The notes under the pieces were generated by a model that did not search any database, had not been told where the DNA came from, and was given only the letters and a program-made list of their open reading frames with translations. Source: Niveispirillum lacus (GTDB lineage: Bacteria; Pseudomonadota; Alphaproteobacteria; Azospirillales; Azospirillaceae). From it: 64,000 nt of DNA. The DNA is taken from the NCBI RefSeq assembly GCF_002251795.1, contig NZ_NOXU01000021.1, positions 16,769 through 80,768 on the forward strand. Direction: 5' to 3'. The translations under genes were made by a program, and so were the position numbers. How positions within the stretch are numbered: the stretch's first letter is position 1; every line of letters begins with the position of its first letter. Shown here piece by piece: positions 1 through 8,928 of the stretch.

Positions 1-1
1 C

Positions 2-376
2 AGCCGGGTGGGGGCACGCACCCAACATAAAATGCTCCGCCAACTGGCTGAACAGCTCAAACTGGAATATGCGCAGTTTTTGGAACTGGAAGCCTTTACC
101 CGGTTTGGTGGATTGGTGGATGAACGCACGCGCCACACCGTCGACCGCGGGCGACGGCTACGGCGTTTGCTGGCACAGCGCCACGGCCGGCCGCGTACCC
201 TGGGCGCGGAAGTGGCCCTTCTTCTGGCCCATGAGGAAAACCTGATGGACGGACTGGATCTGGCGGTCGTTGAACGGGTCCGGGACGCCATCGTAGCGGG
301 CGTCAATGGTACCGACCCCACCGACCTGCACTCACTGCGCCAGATTATTGCCGACGCCAGGGAAAGAGCAACATGA
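2..376 (+). CDS. atpA: F1F0 ATP synthase alpha subunit, alternate (N-type), C-terminal part
   Basis: Only the last ~124 codons are inside the window; the frame is already open at base 2. The translation begins SRVGARTQ and continues through LEYAQFLELEAFTRFGG, the alpha-subunit C-terminal helical region found in alternate F-type ATPases (N-ATPases). The alpha subunit carries the non-catalytic nucleotide sites of the F1 hexamer. Its stop overlaps the next gene's ATG by 4 bp (ATGA), which implies translational coupling. The A-then-G order at the operon end matches known N-ATPase operons (D-C-Q-R-B-E-F-A-G). Whether the enzyme pumps Na+ or H+ cannot be told here, because subunit c lies outside the window. 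Confidence 0.9.
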   Translation, partial: SRVGARTQHKMLRQLAEQLKLEYAQFLELEAFTRFGGLVDERTRHTVDRGRRLRRLLAQRHGRPRTLGAEVALLLAHEENLMDGLDLAVVERVRDAIVAGVNGTDPTDLHSLRQIIADARERAT

Positions 377-1131
377 GCGTGGCCGCTCTCGACTATCGTC
401 TTTCAACCCTCACCGCGCTTCTTGGCGTCGTGGAGGCGTTACGATCCCTGACCGCCGCCAAACAGCAGAAGGCCCTGTCGGTTCTTCCCGCCATCGATGG
501 CTACGCGGTGGCAGCGCAGGAATGCATCCGTCTGCTCGCCCCCGAAAGGGCGACGGCAGGCGATAAGGTTACCATCGTACTGGGCCCCGATGCAGGTTTC
601 ACAGGGGGGCTGGCGGGCCGTCTTGCTGCGGCGGTTCCGGTAGGTTGTAGTCCGTTGGTTGTCGGGTCGCGCCTGCAGGCAGCTTTCCATGCCCGTTCCT
701 GGCCTGTGATCACCGTGGAAGGGACATCAAGCCGCGTGGAAGCCCTGCCAGCGCTGGCCACGAAGCTTACCAACCTCCTGCCCGCCGACGCCGCGGTCGC
801 CGTGATATCGGCAAAGGGGCACGAAATTGTGTGTACCAAGCTGCCGCCACTGGCAACGCGGCCAGGGCGTCATGACCTATTGATGCCGTTGCCGGGAGAA
901 GTTCTGCTGGCCGCCGCCGGGCAGCAGGATCGTGAAGCCCGGCTTTTACATCTTTTGGTGCTCAATCACGTCGCGGAACAGATGGCGCGGCTAACAACCC
1001 TGACCGGGGCGAGGGAGCGCATCCGCGACCGGTGTGCGTCGCTATCCGTCGAACTGTCCATGGCACGCCAGGACGGAATCAGCCAGGAAATTGCCGACCT
1101 CTGGGCGGGTCGGCGGGTCCTTCAACATTGA
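373..1131 (+). CDS. atpG: F1F0 ATP synthase gamma subunit, alternate (N-type)
   Basis: 252 residues. The gamma subunit is the rotor stalk turning inside the alpha/beta hexamer. The sequence is divergent from housekeeping gamma but has the family layout: an N-terminal helix (LDYRLSTLTALLGVVEALRSLT), a central alpha/beta part (VTIVLGPDAGFTGGLAGRL resembles the 'sdrGLCGgfN' region of canonical gamma), and a long C-terminal helix (about residues 200-245, ARERIRDRCASLSVELSMARQ). It starts inside the atpA stop codon and is the last gene of the operon; the next gene starts 70 bp later and is unrelated. Assignment rests on position plus these weak but coherent motifs. Confidence 0.85.
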   Translation: MSVAALDYRLSTLTALLGVVEALRSLTAAKQQKALSVLPAIDGYAVAAQECIRLLAPERATAGDKVTIVLGPDAGFTGGLAGRLAAAVPVGCSPLVVGSRLQAAFHARSWPVITVEGTSSRVEALPALATKLTNLLPADAAVAVISAKGHEIVCTKLPPLATRPGRHDLLMPLPGEVLLAAAGQQDREARLLHLLVLNHVAEQMARLTTLTGARERIRDRCASLSVELSMARQDGISQEIADLWAGRRVLQH

Positions 1132-1201
1132 GATGAATCAAGGCTGTCGGTCGCATGCGGTGATATTCATTTCCTAGGTGAATTTTTGCGGTTTTCCGAC
1201 A

Positions 1202-1996
1202 ATGGCCCGTGCAGGCTCTTCCCGTTTTATCCTGACTTCTGTCCTGGGTATCCTGGCCACAATCGGGCTTCTCTGGTTTGTGACCCATGCCAGCGGCGAT
1301 GCCCGTTTCTTCTATAACGAGGAAGGGTTGGTGATCGTCGGCGGCGGCGTGGTCTGTGTCACGCTGCTGGCGTTCCGGGGGGATGAGATCCGGGCGGCCC
1401 TGTCCGCCATTGCCGCGGTTTTTCGTGGGACCGGCGGCCTGGACCGCGAAGTGGCTGATCTGATGGACGTATCGAAACTTCTCTATGCCAAGCAGATCGC
1501 CGCTGCCGACGAACGGGTCCGCAAGGTGAACAGCCCATTTCTAAGGCTGGGCCTGCAAATGGTGGTGGATGGGGCATCGCTGGACGACATCATGCATGTC
1601 ATGAACTGGCGTATCCAGAAACAGGCGGAGGCAGAGCAGGCTCAGACGCGGTTCTTCCGCGTGCTGGCATCCTTCGCCCCGGCCTTTGGTCTGCTCGGCA
1701 CGCTGGCCGGCATGGTGGGCATGCTGAAGCAACTGGGCGCGGGAGATATCGGCCTGATCGGGTCGTCCATGGCAATCGCCATGCTGGCCACGCTTTACGG
1801 CCTGATCCTGGCGAACCTGGTGTTCAAGCCGCTGGCCATCAAGTTGGAACAGCGGACGACAGAGCATGTAGCGCAGTTGAATATCCTGTTGGAAGGCGTG
1901 GTGTTGGCCCATCTGAACCGCTCACCCTCGGTCATTCAGGAAACGCTGGCCTCCTATCTGATGGATGTGCACGAGGAGGTGGGCCGTGGCCGTTGA
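1202..1996 (+). CDS. MotA/TolQ/ExbB-family proton-channel protein (MotA-like stator)
   Basis: 264 residues from ATG 1202; an in-frame GTG lies at 1178 but adds no recognisable sequence. Hydrophobic segments occur at about 10-30 and 42-58, then a cytoplasmic stretch, then two more (around FAPAFGLLGTLAGMVGML and MAIAMLATLYGLILANLVF), the standard MotA arrangement. The GLLGTLAGMVGML motif of the third segment is diagnostic of the family. MotA surrounds the MotB dimer, conducts ions and pushes on the rotor. The adjacent, overlapping MotB-like gene confirms a stator pair. No flagellar structural gene is in the window, so it may be a secondary stator or serve a non-flagellar role. Confidence 0.85.
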   Translation: MARAGSSRFILTSVLGILATIGLLWFVTHASGDARFFYNEEGLVIVGGGVVCVTLLAFRGDEIRAALSAIAAVFRGTGGLDREVADLMDVSKLLYAKQIAAADERVRKVNSPFLRLGLQMVVDGASLDDIMHVMNWRIQKQAEAEQAQTRFFRVLASFAPAFGLLGTLAGMVGMLKQLGAGDIGLIGSSMAIAMLATLYGLILANLVFKPLAIKLEQRTTEHVAQLNILLEGVVLAHLNRSPSVIQETLASYLMDVHEEVGRGR

Positions 1997-2840
1997 GCAG
2001 GAACGCCGCAACGGCGCCGTCGGACACTACCGGGACACAGACAAGGTTCGGAACGCCGCCCGGTGGAGCAGCAATGCCGGTACCCGTGCTGGCGAACCGG
2101 CTGAAGAAAGCGAGGAGTGGGTAATCAGTTATATGGACATGGTCACCGTATTGATGACCGTCTTCCTGGGCATGCTGGCCATCATGGGCATGGACGGGCG
2201 TCTGGCTGCTCCCAGTGCAGCAGAACGTGCAGCCGCCGCCGCAGTAACCGAGGCATTGCAGCAGGATGTGCCAACGCAGCCCGTCGCGCCGATGCCGCCA
2301 GTTGCCCAGGAGGGGCCTGCGCCTGCCGCCACCACCGATGCCAATAGGGTGATGCCGACCCTTCCCGCCCCTGTCTCTCTGACACCCGGCAACAAACAGT
2401 GGCTTGACCGGTTGGCGGCATTGGGGCTGCCACCCGATATCGATATCAGTGCCACGGAACGCAAAGTGACCATTGTGGTGCGCGAACGAATCCTGTTCGC
2501 GTCGGGTTCCGCTACGTTGCAACCGGCTGCGATGGAGTTGCTGCGCAAGCTGTCGCCATCCCTATCGGAATTGCCGGGCAGCATCACCGTGGAAGGTCAC
2601 AGCGATGATCTGGCCATCAGCACCATCCGTTTCCCCTCCAACTGGGAGTTGTCGGCCGCGCGGGCAGCCGCCGTGGTGCGTGCCTTGGCTGGCATGGGGA
2701 TTCCGCCGGTACGGCTCGCTGCTCTTGGTCTCTCCGATAGCCGCCCTCTCACCAGCGATCCAGCAAGGCGGGCCGAAAACCGGCGGGTTGAAATCGTGGT
2801 CGATACTGATGTGACAACAGCACATGCCGCCACGCGGTGA
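1986..2840 (+). CDS. MotB-like stator protein with OmpA peptidoglycan-binding domain
   Basis: 284 residues from GTG 1986, chosen because a gaggagg Shine-Dalgarno sequence lies about 7 bases upstream; this start overlaps the MotA-like stop by 11 bp. One membrane segment follows the motif VISYMDMVTVLMTVFLGML, whose Asp corresponds to the essential proton-binding Asp of MotB. A Pro/Ala-rich linker (about 75-130) leads to an OmpA C-terminal domain (about 160-275) with EGHSDD, NWELSAARA and RRAENRRVEI, the peptidoglycan-binding signature. It anchors the stator to the cell wall. The N-terminus before the membrane helix is longer than in E. coli MotB. Confidence 0.88.
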   Translation: MAVEQERRNGAVGHYRDTDKVRNAARWSSNAGTRAGEPAEESEEWVISYMDMVTVLMTVFLGMLAIMGMDGRLAAPSAAERAAAAAVTEALQQDVPTQPVAPMPPVAQEGPAPAATTDANRVMPTLPAPVSLTPGNKQWLDRLAALGLPPDIDISATERKVTIVVRERILFASGSATLQPAAMELLRKLSPSLSELPGSITVEGHSDDLAISTIRFPSNWELSAARAAAVVRALAGMGIPPVRLAALGLSDSRPLTSDPARRAENRRVEIVVDTDVTTAHAATR

Positions 2841-2843
2841 CCA

Positions 2844-4106
2844 TCAACTTGCCGATTGACCGCCACCGAACAGCCGCGACCACCAGGAGGTAGGCTTCTC
2901 CGTTTCGGCCGTATCGTCGATATCTACCTGGACACTTTGCACCCGTGCGGACGCCGCGCGGTCCGGCCGCGGTTCTTCGCCGATTTTCAGGCCGTCACGA
3001 TAGGCACGGTTGGCGGCCGCCCCTTCCACATAGCGAAAACCCAGACGTCGGGCATCTTCCAGGGCCTGGTCGTCGCGGCACCGGGTCAAAATGCAGCGCG
3101 CGCGGGCAACCGGTCCCAACCAGGCAATACCCGCAGATAAATCCAGCGGGGCGCTGTTATCACCCAGCCAGGGAATACGGTACCAGTCCACCACCGGCAG
3201 TTCGGTGTCTGACGGTGCTATTGCGGGTATGTGGTCGATGGCGACAGCGATTTCATCCGCTTTAGCCCGTCCTAAGGCCTTGCGGAACAGCTCCCGGTCG
3301 GCGACCCATTCCAGAAAGGGCATCTCCACCACCAGTTTGCCATGCAAACGCGCCGGGAACTGCGCCGTCATTTCACTGAACTCATCGGCTGCCACTGTAT
3401 CGGCGTGCAGTTTGACGGCGATGGGCAGGGTGTGGACGGCATCATCACGCAACAGATTATAAAGCATCCGGCGATCCAGCAGGGCGGTTGCCTGATCAAA
3501 CAGCCACGGTTCACGCCGCATATGAGTAGCGAACAGACGGTCCAAGGCTTCGATGGAAACTGTCCGCTCCACCATCACCGGGACCAGTCCCTGCTCATCT
3601 TCGAGCCGGAAGATCATTTGCTCGCGCAGCAGCGAGGAGAGGTCAACCGCGTGCAGCGTGCGCTCCATCTCCAAGAACTTGTCCAGTGCATCCGCCGCCG
3701 GTGGTGCGTCGGGATATTGCTGGGTCCCTAACCGCTCGACCATGTCACGCACAGCGTTGGCAAACTCATCAGCTTCACGCGACAGATCGAACCACGTTGT
3801 TTGCAACTCACCCTTCTGATGGGTGGCAAGAGCCTCCACGACTCGGCCCAAGGCCTGACGGCGTTCCGGGAGAAGACTGTCGGGAATGGAGAGAACCAGC
3901 TTGTCCTTGCCTGAATCAAAAAGAACAACATTCGCGCCATCGGCCGTAGGCTTCACATCCCCGACCAGCAATCGCCGCAGCGTACGCCGGAAGTCAAGCT
4001 CATCAAGGTGCAGTAATCCAGACAGATCAAGAATGGCAGCATGCCGATGCGGTTTGTCCCGCCGGTAATGTTCTGCAACGCCAAGTAATCGGGAGAGGTT
4101 TTGCAT
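2844..4106 (-). CDS. Hypothetical protein with degenerate EAL-like C-terminal half
   Basis: 420 residues. I chose ATG 4106 because an agggcgg-type ribosome site precedes it; the frame extends upstream to 4268 but with cysteine-rich sequence of non-coding character. No signal peptide or membrane helix. Residues about 160-330 follow the spacing of an EAL-fold domain: a hydrophobic helix (DQATALLDRRMLYNLL), a strand comparable to the 'lsvNls' strand (LPIAVKLHADTV), a strand comparable to 'lEiTE' (GKLVVEMPF) and IAVAIDHI where DDFG is normally found. The EAL and DDFG metal-binding residues are absent, so phosphodiesterase activity is not expected. The C-terminus ends in a Trp/Gly-rich tail (WWSRLFGGG). 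Family assignment is inference from pattern, with moderate to low certainty. Confidence 0.55.
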   Translation of the reverse strand: MQNLSRLLGVAEHYRRDKPHRHAAILDLSGLLHLDELDFRRTLRRLLVGDVKPTADGANVVLFDSGKDKLVLSIPDSLLPERRQALGRVVEALATHQKGELQTTWFDLSREADEFANAVRDMVERLGTQQYPDAPPAADALDKFLEMERTLHAVDLSSLLREQMIFRLEDEQGLVPVMVERTVSIEALDRLFATHMRREPWLFDQATALLDRRMLYNLLRDDAVHTLPIAVKLHADTVAADEFSEMTAQFPARLHGKLVVEMPFLEWVADRELFRKALGRAKADEIAVAIDHIPAIAPSDTELPVVDWYRIPWLGDNSAPLDLSAGIAWLGPVARARCILTRCRDDQALEDARRLGFRYVEGAAANRAYRDGLKIGEEPRPDRAASARVQSVQVDIDDTAETEKPTSWWSRLFGGGQSAS

Positions 4107-4281
4107 CCGTATCCGCCCTTCATACCCGCAGCTAGACATACCGCCATACCCAACCATTAATACAGTATAATGACCGTTTTCGTCACCTGGGTAGACAACG
4201 TGGACTGTCCTGATCTGACAGGCTCGCGCTGCACGGCGCAATGACATAACGCAACCTTCGCCACCCAAATTGTCAGATCAC

Positions 4282-4312
4282 TTGACACAGATCAATAATT
4301 CTATAATTATTG
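4282..4312 (+). promoter_or_regulatory. ars operon promoter with palindromic ArsR operator
   Basis: TTGACA at 4282-4287 is followed by a perfect 8-bp inverted repeat, caataatt (4293-4300) and aattattg (4305-4312), separated by ctat. TATAAT lies inside the repeat (4302-4307; 14-bp spacer) and AATTAT at 4305-4310 gives a 17-bp spacer. Bound repressor would cover the -10 element. AT-rich dyads next to the regulator's own gene are typical ArsR-family operators. The arsR ATG begins only five bases after the repeat. Confidence 0.75.
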
Positions 4313-4316
4313 AATT

Positions 4317-4658
4317 ATGGAATCAAAACACGCCATAGAAGCTTTCGCCGCCCTTGCCCAGGAAACGCGGCTCTCCATCTTCCGCCTGCTGGTGCAGCGG
4401 GGGCCGAACGGCCTGCACGCCAGCGAGATCGCCGCCCAGGTCGGCGTTCCCGCCTCCACGCTGTCCCACCATCTGGGCATCCTGGAGCGGGCGGGCCTGC
4501 TTCGGTCCTGGCGGGTGCAGCGGCAGATCTTCTACGCGACCGACTATGAGGGCACGCGCAAGCTGGTGGCGTTCCTGATGGAAGATTGCTGCCAAGGCCG
4601 CCCGGAGATTTGCGGCGGCATCCAGGTGCCGGTCTGTGCCGGCGATTGCCCGGATTGA
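4317..4658 (+). CDS. arsR: ArsR-family metalloid-responsive repressor
   Basis: 113 residues, the usual ArsR size. The winged helix-turn-helix spans about residues 30-75 (HASEIAAQVGVPASTLSHHL is the recognition region). Cysteines sit near the C-terminus (EDCCQGRPEIC, then VCAGDC) and are likely As(III) ligands, as in the C-terminal Cys-pair type of ArsR. It should repress the downstream operon until As(III) binds. There is no Shine-Dalgarno sequence, and the predicted transcription start falls within a few bases of the ATG, so its mRNA is probably leaderless. It is the first gene of the ars operon. Confidence 0.93.
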   Translation: MESKHAIEAFAALAQETRLSIFRLLVQRGPNGLHASEIAAQVGVPASTLSHHLGILERAGLLRSWRVQRQIFYATDYEGTRKLVAFLMEDCCQGRPEICGGIQVPVCAGDCPD

Positions 4659-4687
4659 CCTAACTGACGCTCGCCAAAGGAGACATC

Positions 4688-5194
4688 ATGTCCGAGCGCG
4701 TTTTCAACGTCCTGTTCCTGTGCACCCACAACAGCGCCCGCAGCGTCATGGCGGAATGCATCCTGAACAAGGAGGGCAAAGGCCGGTTTCAGGCCTTCAG
4801 CGCCGGCAGCTTGCCGTCTGGCCGCATCAACCCCTTCGTGAAGGACCTGTTGGAGAATCTCGGCCATGATACGGCGGGCCTGCGTTCCAAGACCTGGGAT
4901 GAGTTCGCGACCCCGAACGCGCCGCAGATGGATTTCATTTTCACTGTCTGCGACAACGCGGCGGGAGAGGTGTGCCCGGTCTGGCCCGGCCATCCGATGA
5001 CGGCACATTGGGGCTTTCCTGACCCATCCTCGGCCACTGGCACCGATGCCGAGAAGGCGGCCTTCACCGCCGACGTGTTTCGCCAGATCCAGCGCCGGCT
5101 GCAGCTGTTCATGAGCCTGCCACTGGCCTCACTGGACAAGCTTGCATTGAAACGCAAGCTGACGGAAATGGGACAGCAGGGGGCCATGGCATGA
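4688..5194 (+). CDS. arsC: Arsenate reductase, low-molecular-weight phosphatase/thioredoxin type
   Basis: 168 residues, start ATG preceded by an aaggaga site. The N-terminal strand ends in the phosphatase-type P-loop CTHNSARS (Cys12, Arg18), the CX5R active site that attacks arsenate. A second cysteine pair appears in the VCDNAAGEVCPVWPG region, where this family has its resolving cysteines. It reduces As(V) to As(III) in the cytoplasm for export by the ACR3 pump downstream. Its stop overlaps the next arsC by 4 bp (ATGA). Confidence 0.93.
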   Translation: MSERVFNVLFLCTHNSARSVMAECILNKEGKGRFQAFSAGSLPSGRINPFVKDLLENLGHDTAGLRSKTWDEFATPNAPQMDFIFTVCDNAAGEVCPVWPGHPMTAHWGFPDPSSATGTDAEKAAFTADVFRQIQRRLQLFMSLPLASLDKLALKRKLTEMGQQGAMA

Positions 5195-5616
5195 CCGGCA
5201 TCACCATCTATCACAACCCCGCCTGCGGCACCTCGCGCAACACGCTGGCCATGATCCGCAACAGCGGCGTGGAGCCGACAATCATTGAGTATCTGAAGAC
5301 CCCACCCGACCGCGAAACCCTGGTAGACCTGATGACGCGCATGGGCGTGCCGGTGCGTGATGTGCTGCGGGAGAAGGGTACGCCCTATGCCGAACTGGGG
5401 CTGGACGATCCGACCCTGCCGGATGATGCCCTGCTTGATGCCATGGTTGAGCATCCGATCCTGATAAACAGGCCGATCGTTATCACGCCGCTGGGTGTGC
5501 GCTTGTGCCGGCCATCGGAACGCGTGCTGGACATCCTCCCCGATGCGCAGAAATCCGCCTTTGCCAAGGAAGATGGCGAGGCCGTCGTGGACGAGGCCGG
5601 TAACCGCCTGCGCTGA
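5191..5616 (+). CDS. arsC: Arsenate reductase, glutaredoxin-dependent type
   Basis: 141 residues with a thioredoxin-like fold. The N-terminal motif [10 protein letters not shown] carries the single catalytic cysteine (Cys12) of the E. coli R773-type ArsC, and the C-terminal half has [16 protein letters not shown], matching the 'nRPiv..gakl.RP' arsenate-binding region with its arginines. It uses glutathione/glutaredoxin to reduce As(V). It is unrelated in fold to the preceding arsC, so the operon encodes two chemically distinct arsenate reductases, translationally coupled. Confidence 0.93.
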   Translation: MTGITIYHNPACGTSRNTLAMIRNSGVEPTIIEYLKTPPDRETLVDLMTRMGVPVRDVLREKGTPYAELGLDDPTLPDDALLDAMVEHPILINRPIVITPLGVRLCRPSERVLDILPDAQKSAFAKEDGEAVVDEAGNRLR

Positions 5617-5657
5617 TCCTGCTTCCCCTGCCAATTCACGCCCCAAGGTCCGCCATC

Positions 5658-6725
5658 GTGAGCCAAACTGCACCCGCCCGCCGTCTCTCCTTCCTCGACC
5701 GATACCTGACCTTGTGGATTTTCGCCGCCATGGCGCTGGGCGTGACCTTGGGCAGCCTGTTCGAGGGGTTACCGGCGGCACTGGACCGGCTGTCAGTGGG
5801 CACTACAAACATCCCGATCGCCATCGGCTTGATCTTGATGATGTATCCACCACTGGCCAAGGTCCGGTACGAAGAGCTGCATCAGGTCTTCGCCGACAAG
5901 CGTATCCTGGCCCTGTCACTGGTCCAGAACTGGGTCATCGGGCCGGTATTGATGTTCGCCCTGGCAGTGATTTTCCTGGCCGACCAGCCGGATTATATGA
6001 CGGGCCTCATCCTGATCGGACTGGCCCGCTGCATCGCGATGGTGCTGGTCTGGAATCAGCTTGCCTGCGGATCGAACCAGTATGTGGCGGGGTTGGTGGC
6101 ATTCAACTCCATTTTCCAAATCCTGTTCTTCAGCGTCTATGCCTGGTTCTTCCTGGGGTTCCTGCCGCCGCTGCTGGGGCTGGAGGGCAGCGTCATCGAT
6201 GTGTCCTTCTGGACGATCGCAGAGGCGGTGCTGATCTATCTGGGCGTGCCCTTCCTGGCGGGGTTCCTGACCCGCAAGGTCCTGATCCGCGCCAAGGGGG
6301 AAAGCTGGTACGAGCAGCGGTTTTTGCCCCGCATTTCCCCTATCACCCTGACCGCCTTGCTTTTCACCATCGTCGCCATGTTCAGCCTGAAAGGCGGTGA
6401 TGTGGTCCGCCTGCCCCTGGATGCGCTGACCATCGCCGTACCGCTGACGCTCTATTTCTTCATCATGTTTTTGGTCAGTTTCTTCATGGGGCGGCTGATT
6501 GATGCCGATTATCCCCGCGCCACTTCCGTTGCCTTTACGGCGGCAGGCAACAATTTCGAGCTGGCGATTGCGGTGGCCATCGCCGCCTTTGGCCTTGCGT
6601 CCCCCGTGGCGTTTGCCGCCGTTATCGGGCCGCTGGTGGAGGTGCCGGTGTTGATCTTGATGGTGCAACTGGCCCTGTGGCTGGGCCGGCGCTGGTATCC
6701 CGCCACCGCACCGGCCAAGGAGTGA
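5658..6725 (+). CDS. arsB: ACR3-family arsenite efflux permease
   Basis: 355 residues starting at GTG 5658. About ten hydrophobic segments run through the protein. The motif [18 protein letters not shown] contains the conserved TM4 cysteine of ACR3 proteins needed for As(III) transport, and [17 protein letters not shown] is the second family signature (TM9). It exports arsenite across the inner membrane using the proton gradient. It is often named acr3 or arsB. It lies 41 bp after arsC, in the same operon. Confidence 0.93.
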   Translation: MSQTAPARRLSFLDRYLTLWIFAAMALGVTLGSLFEGLPAALDRLSVGTTNIPIAIGLILMMYPPLAKVRYEELHQVFADKRILALSLVQNWVIGPVLMFALAVIFLADQPDYMTGLILIGLARCIAMVLVWNQLACGSNQYVAGLVAFNSIFQILFFSVYAWFFLGFLPPLLGLEGSVIDVSFWTIAEAVLIYLGVPFLAGFLTRKVLIRAKGESWYEQRFLPRISPITLTALLFTIVAMFSLKGGDVVRLPLDALTIAVPLTLYFFIMFLVSFFMGRLIDADYPRATSVAFTAAGNNFELAIAVAIAAFGLASPVAFAAVIGPLVEVPVLILMVQLALWLGRRWYPATAPAKE

Positions 6726-6730
6726 ACCAG

Positions 6731-7492
6731 ATGAACCGTCTCCGTCCCCTGCCCGATCCAACCCATCTGCCGGCACTTGACCCCGCCTATGTCCATCAGC
6801 GGCCAGCGCTGGGCCTGGGGCCGCTGGACCCCAAACCGCGTATCCTTCTGCTGTACGGGTCGCTGCGCGAACGTTCCTTCTCCCGCCTGGCGGTGGAGGA
6901 GGCGGCGCGCCTGTTGGAGTATTTCGGCGCAGAGACACGGATCTTTGATCCCGCCGACCTGCCGTTGCCTGACCAGGTCAAGGGGGACGACCATCCGGCC
7001 GTGCGCGAACTGCGCGAGCACTCCATCTGGTCAGAGGGACAGGTCTGGTGCAGCCCCGAACGCCATGGCCAGATCACCGGCATCATGAAGACGCAGATCG
7101 ACCACCTGCCCTTGGCCATAGGCGGCATTCGCCCCACCCAGGGACGCACCCTGGCCGTCATGCAGGTCTCCGGCGGCTCCCAGAGCTTCAACGCCGTCAA
7201 CACCCTGCGCATTCTGGGACGCTGGATGCGGATGGTGACCATCCCTAACCAGTCCAGCGTCGCCAAGGCTTTCCAGGAATTCGATGAAACCGGGCGTATG
7301 AAGCCATCGGCCTATTATGACCGTATCGTGGATGTCATGGAGGAACTGGTCCGTTTCACCGTGCTGCTGCGCCCCCATGCCGACCTGTTGGTAGACCGCT
7401 ACTCAGAACGGCGGGAGGCCAGCAAACCCGTCAATCCTGCGACCGATCTTACAACTCTGGCCATCGGTGGTGGATCGGGCCAAGCATCATGA
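6731..7492 (+). CDS. arsH: ArsH NADPH-dependent FMN reductase / organoarsenical oxidase
   Basis: 253 residues from ATG 6731, preceded by aaggag. A longer in-frame extension to 6677 runs back into arsB and is not needed. The flavodoxin-like domain has the FMN-phosphate loop [10 protein letters not shown] (about residue 45) and the ArsH-typical [20 protein letters not shown] segment. ArsH oxidises trivalent methylated or aromatic arsenicals to less toxic pentavalent forms. Its stop overlaps the next gene by 4 bp. Confidence 0.93.
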   Translation: MNRLRPLPDPTHLPALDPAYVHQRPALGLGPLDPKPRILLLYGSLRERSFSRLAVEEAARLLEYFGAETRIFDPADLPLPDQVKGDDHPAVRELREHSIWSEGQVWCSPERHGQITGIMKTQIDHLPLAIGGIRPTQGRTLAVMQVSGGSQSFNAVNTLRILGRWMRMVTIPNQSSVAKAFQEFDETGRMKPSAYYDRIVDVMEELVRFTVLLRPHADLLVDRYSERREASKPVNPATDLTTLAIGGGSGQAS

Positions 7493-8565
7493 CGGGGCGC
7501 GAGGTCGATATCGCGATCATCGGCGGTGGGCAGGCCGGGCTGGCCACCGCCTATCACCTTCGCCGGGCCAATATCGACTTTGTTATCCTGGATGGTGAGG
7601 CGGCACCGGGTGGGGCATGGCGGCATGGCTGGGACAGCCTGCGCCTGTTCTCCCCCGCCGCCTACAGCTCCCTGCCGGGCTGGCCAATGCCGCCAGGTGA
7701 CGATGATTACCCGTCCCGAGACGCCGTCATTGACTATCTGACCCGGTATGAGCAGCGCTATGCCTTCCCCGTTCACCGGCCCGTCCATGTTCAGACGATT
7801 GCAGATGACGGCGACCGGCTGCGGATCATGACCGACAAGGGGGCGTGGCGGGCGAGGGGCGGTGTCATGGCCACGGGCACCTGGCGCCACCCTTATATCC
7901 CAACCTATCCGGGGCAAGAGCTGTTCGAGGGACAGCAGATCCACTCTGCCCATTACGGCGGACCCGAACGGTTTGCCGGACAAAGGGTGCTGGTGGTGGG
8001 TGGCGGCAATTCCGGGGCACAATTACAGGCTGAGTTATCGCTGATCGCCGATGCGACCTGGGTGACGGAGCGCCCGCCCGTCTTTTTGCCCGATGATGTC
8101 GATGGCAGGGTTCTTTTCCAGCGGGCGACCGCCCGTATCAAGGCATTTCAGGAAGGGCGCACGCCGGATGCACCGCCTGGCGGGCTGGGCGACATCGTCA
8201 TGGTGGCCCCGGTCAAGGCCGCACGGGATCGCGGCGATCTTGGCAGTGTGCGGCCCTTCGTCCGGTTCACCAGGACAGGCGTCATGTGGGGTGACGGCAC
8301 ACAGACCGACATCGACACTGTGATCTGGTGTACGGGTTTCCGCCCTGCCTTGACCCCCGTTGCCGAATTGGGCCTGATCGAACCGGATGGCACGGTGGCG
8401 TTGGACGGTACCCGCTGCCGTCTGAACCCCAAACTATGGTTCGTGGGGTATGGCACATGGACCGGCCCCGGTTCCGCGACACTGATCGGCGTGGGCCGCA
8501 GCGCCCGCGATACCGCGGCGCAGATGATAGCGGCACTGACAGACGGCCTTGCCATCCAGAACTGA
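7489..8565 (+). CDS. arsO: ArsO-like FAD-dependent monooxygenase
   Basis: 358 residues. N-terminal FAD-binding GGGQAGLA (about residues 12-19), a second dinucleotide motif GGGNSGAQ (about 171-178, NADPH) and a [13 protein letters not shown] motif ([10 protein letters not shown]) place it in the class B flavin monooxygenase group. ArsO is the name used for members encoded in ars operons; its exact substrate is not established. It is the last gene of the operon and is translationally coupled to arsH. Role in arsenical oxidation is inferred from context. Confidence 0.85.
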   Translation: MTGREVDIAIIGGGQAGLATAYHLRRANIDFVILDGEAAPGGAWRHGWDSLRLFSPAAYSSLPGWPMPPGDDDYPSRDAVIDYLTRYEQRYAFPVHRPVHVQTIADDGDRLRIMTDKGAWRARGGVMATGTWRHPYIPTYPGQELFEGQQIHSAHYGGPERFAGQRVLVVGGGNSGAQLQAELSLIADATWVTERPPVFLPDDVDGRVLFQRATARIKAFQEGRTPDAPPGGLGDIVMVAPVKAARDRGDLGSVRPFVRFTRTGVMWGDGTQTDIDTVIWCTGFRPALTPVAELGLIEPDGTVALDGTRCRLNPKLWFVGYGTWTGPGSATLIGVGRSARDTAAQMIAALTDGLAIQN

Positions 8566-8928
8566 AACCATCTGGCGATCAGACCGTGCTTTCTTGTGAC
8601 ACGCCGGATGAGATTGGATCAACCGACCGGCGGCCCGCGACGCTGCCGCCCTACGCCTCCTTGCGACGTCAGGGCTGCGTTCCATCTTGGACAGTGGGCT
8701 GGTAACCCGCTGCAACTGGACATGCCCAGGCAAAGGCAGGCACCGTTTACTAAGTGTCAAGCCGCTGCCTGAAAAAGGACAGCGCTGTTACGGCGGACCA
8801 GCGTGCAGGGGCCGGCCGCTTCAATGACCCGTCACCGATACAGGGTATCGTTCCACTGTCCAGCTTGGACACAAGCCGGGGACGCCCCGCTGAAACGGGC
8901 ACAAAGCGGCACCGCAACGCCGAGACGG
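8566..8928. other. Intergenic region after the ars operon, no gene seen
   Basis: About 360 bases between the end of arsO and the stop of the minus-strand hydrolase. Short open frames exist on both strands, but none has a ribosome site or recognisable sequence. No clear terminator hairpin with a T-tract was found. Confidence 0.5.

Noticed and set aside
5916..6938. 340-codon minus-strand open frame
   Set aside because: Antisense to the ACR3 and arsH genes, composition dominated by Gly/Gln/Asp, no recognisable domain.
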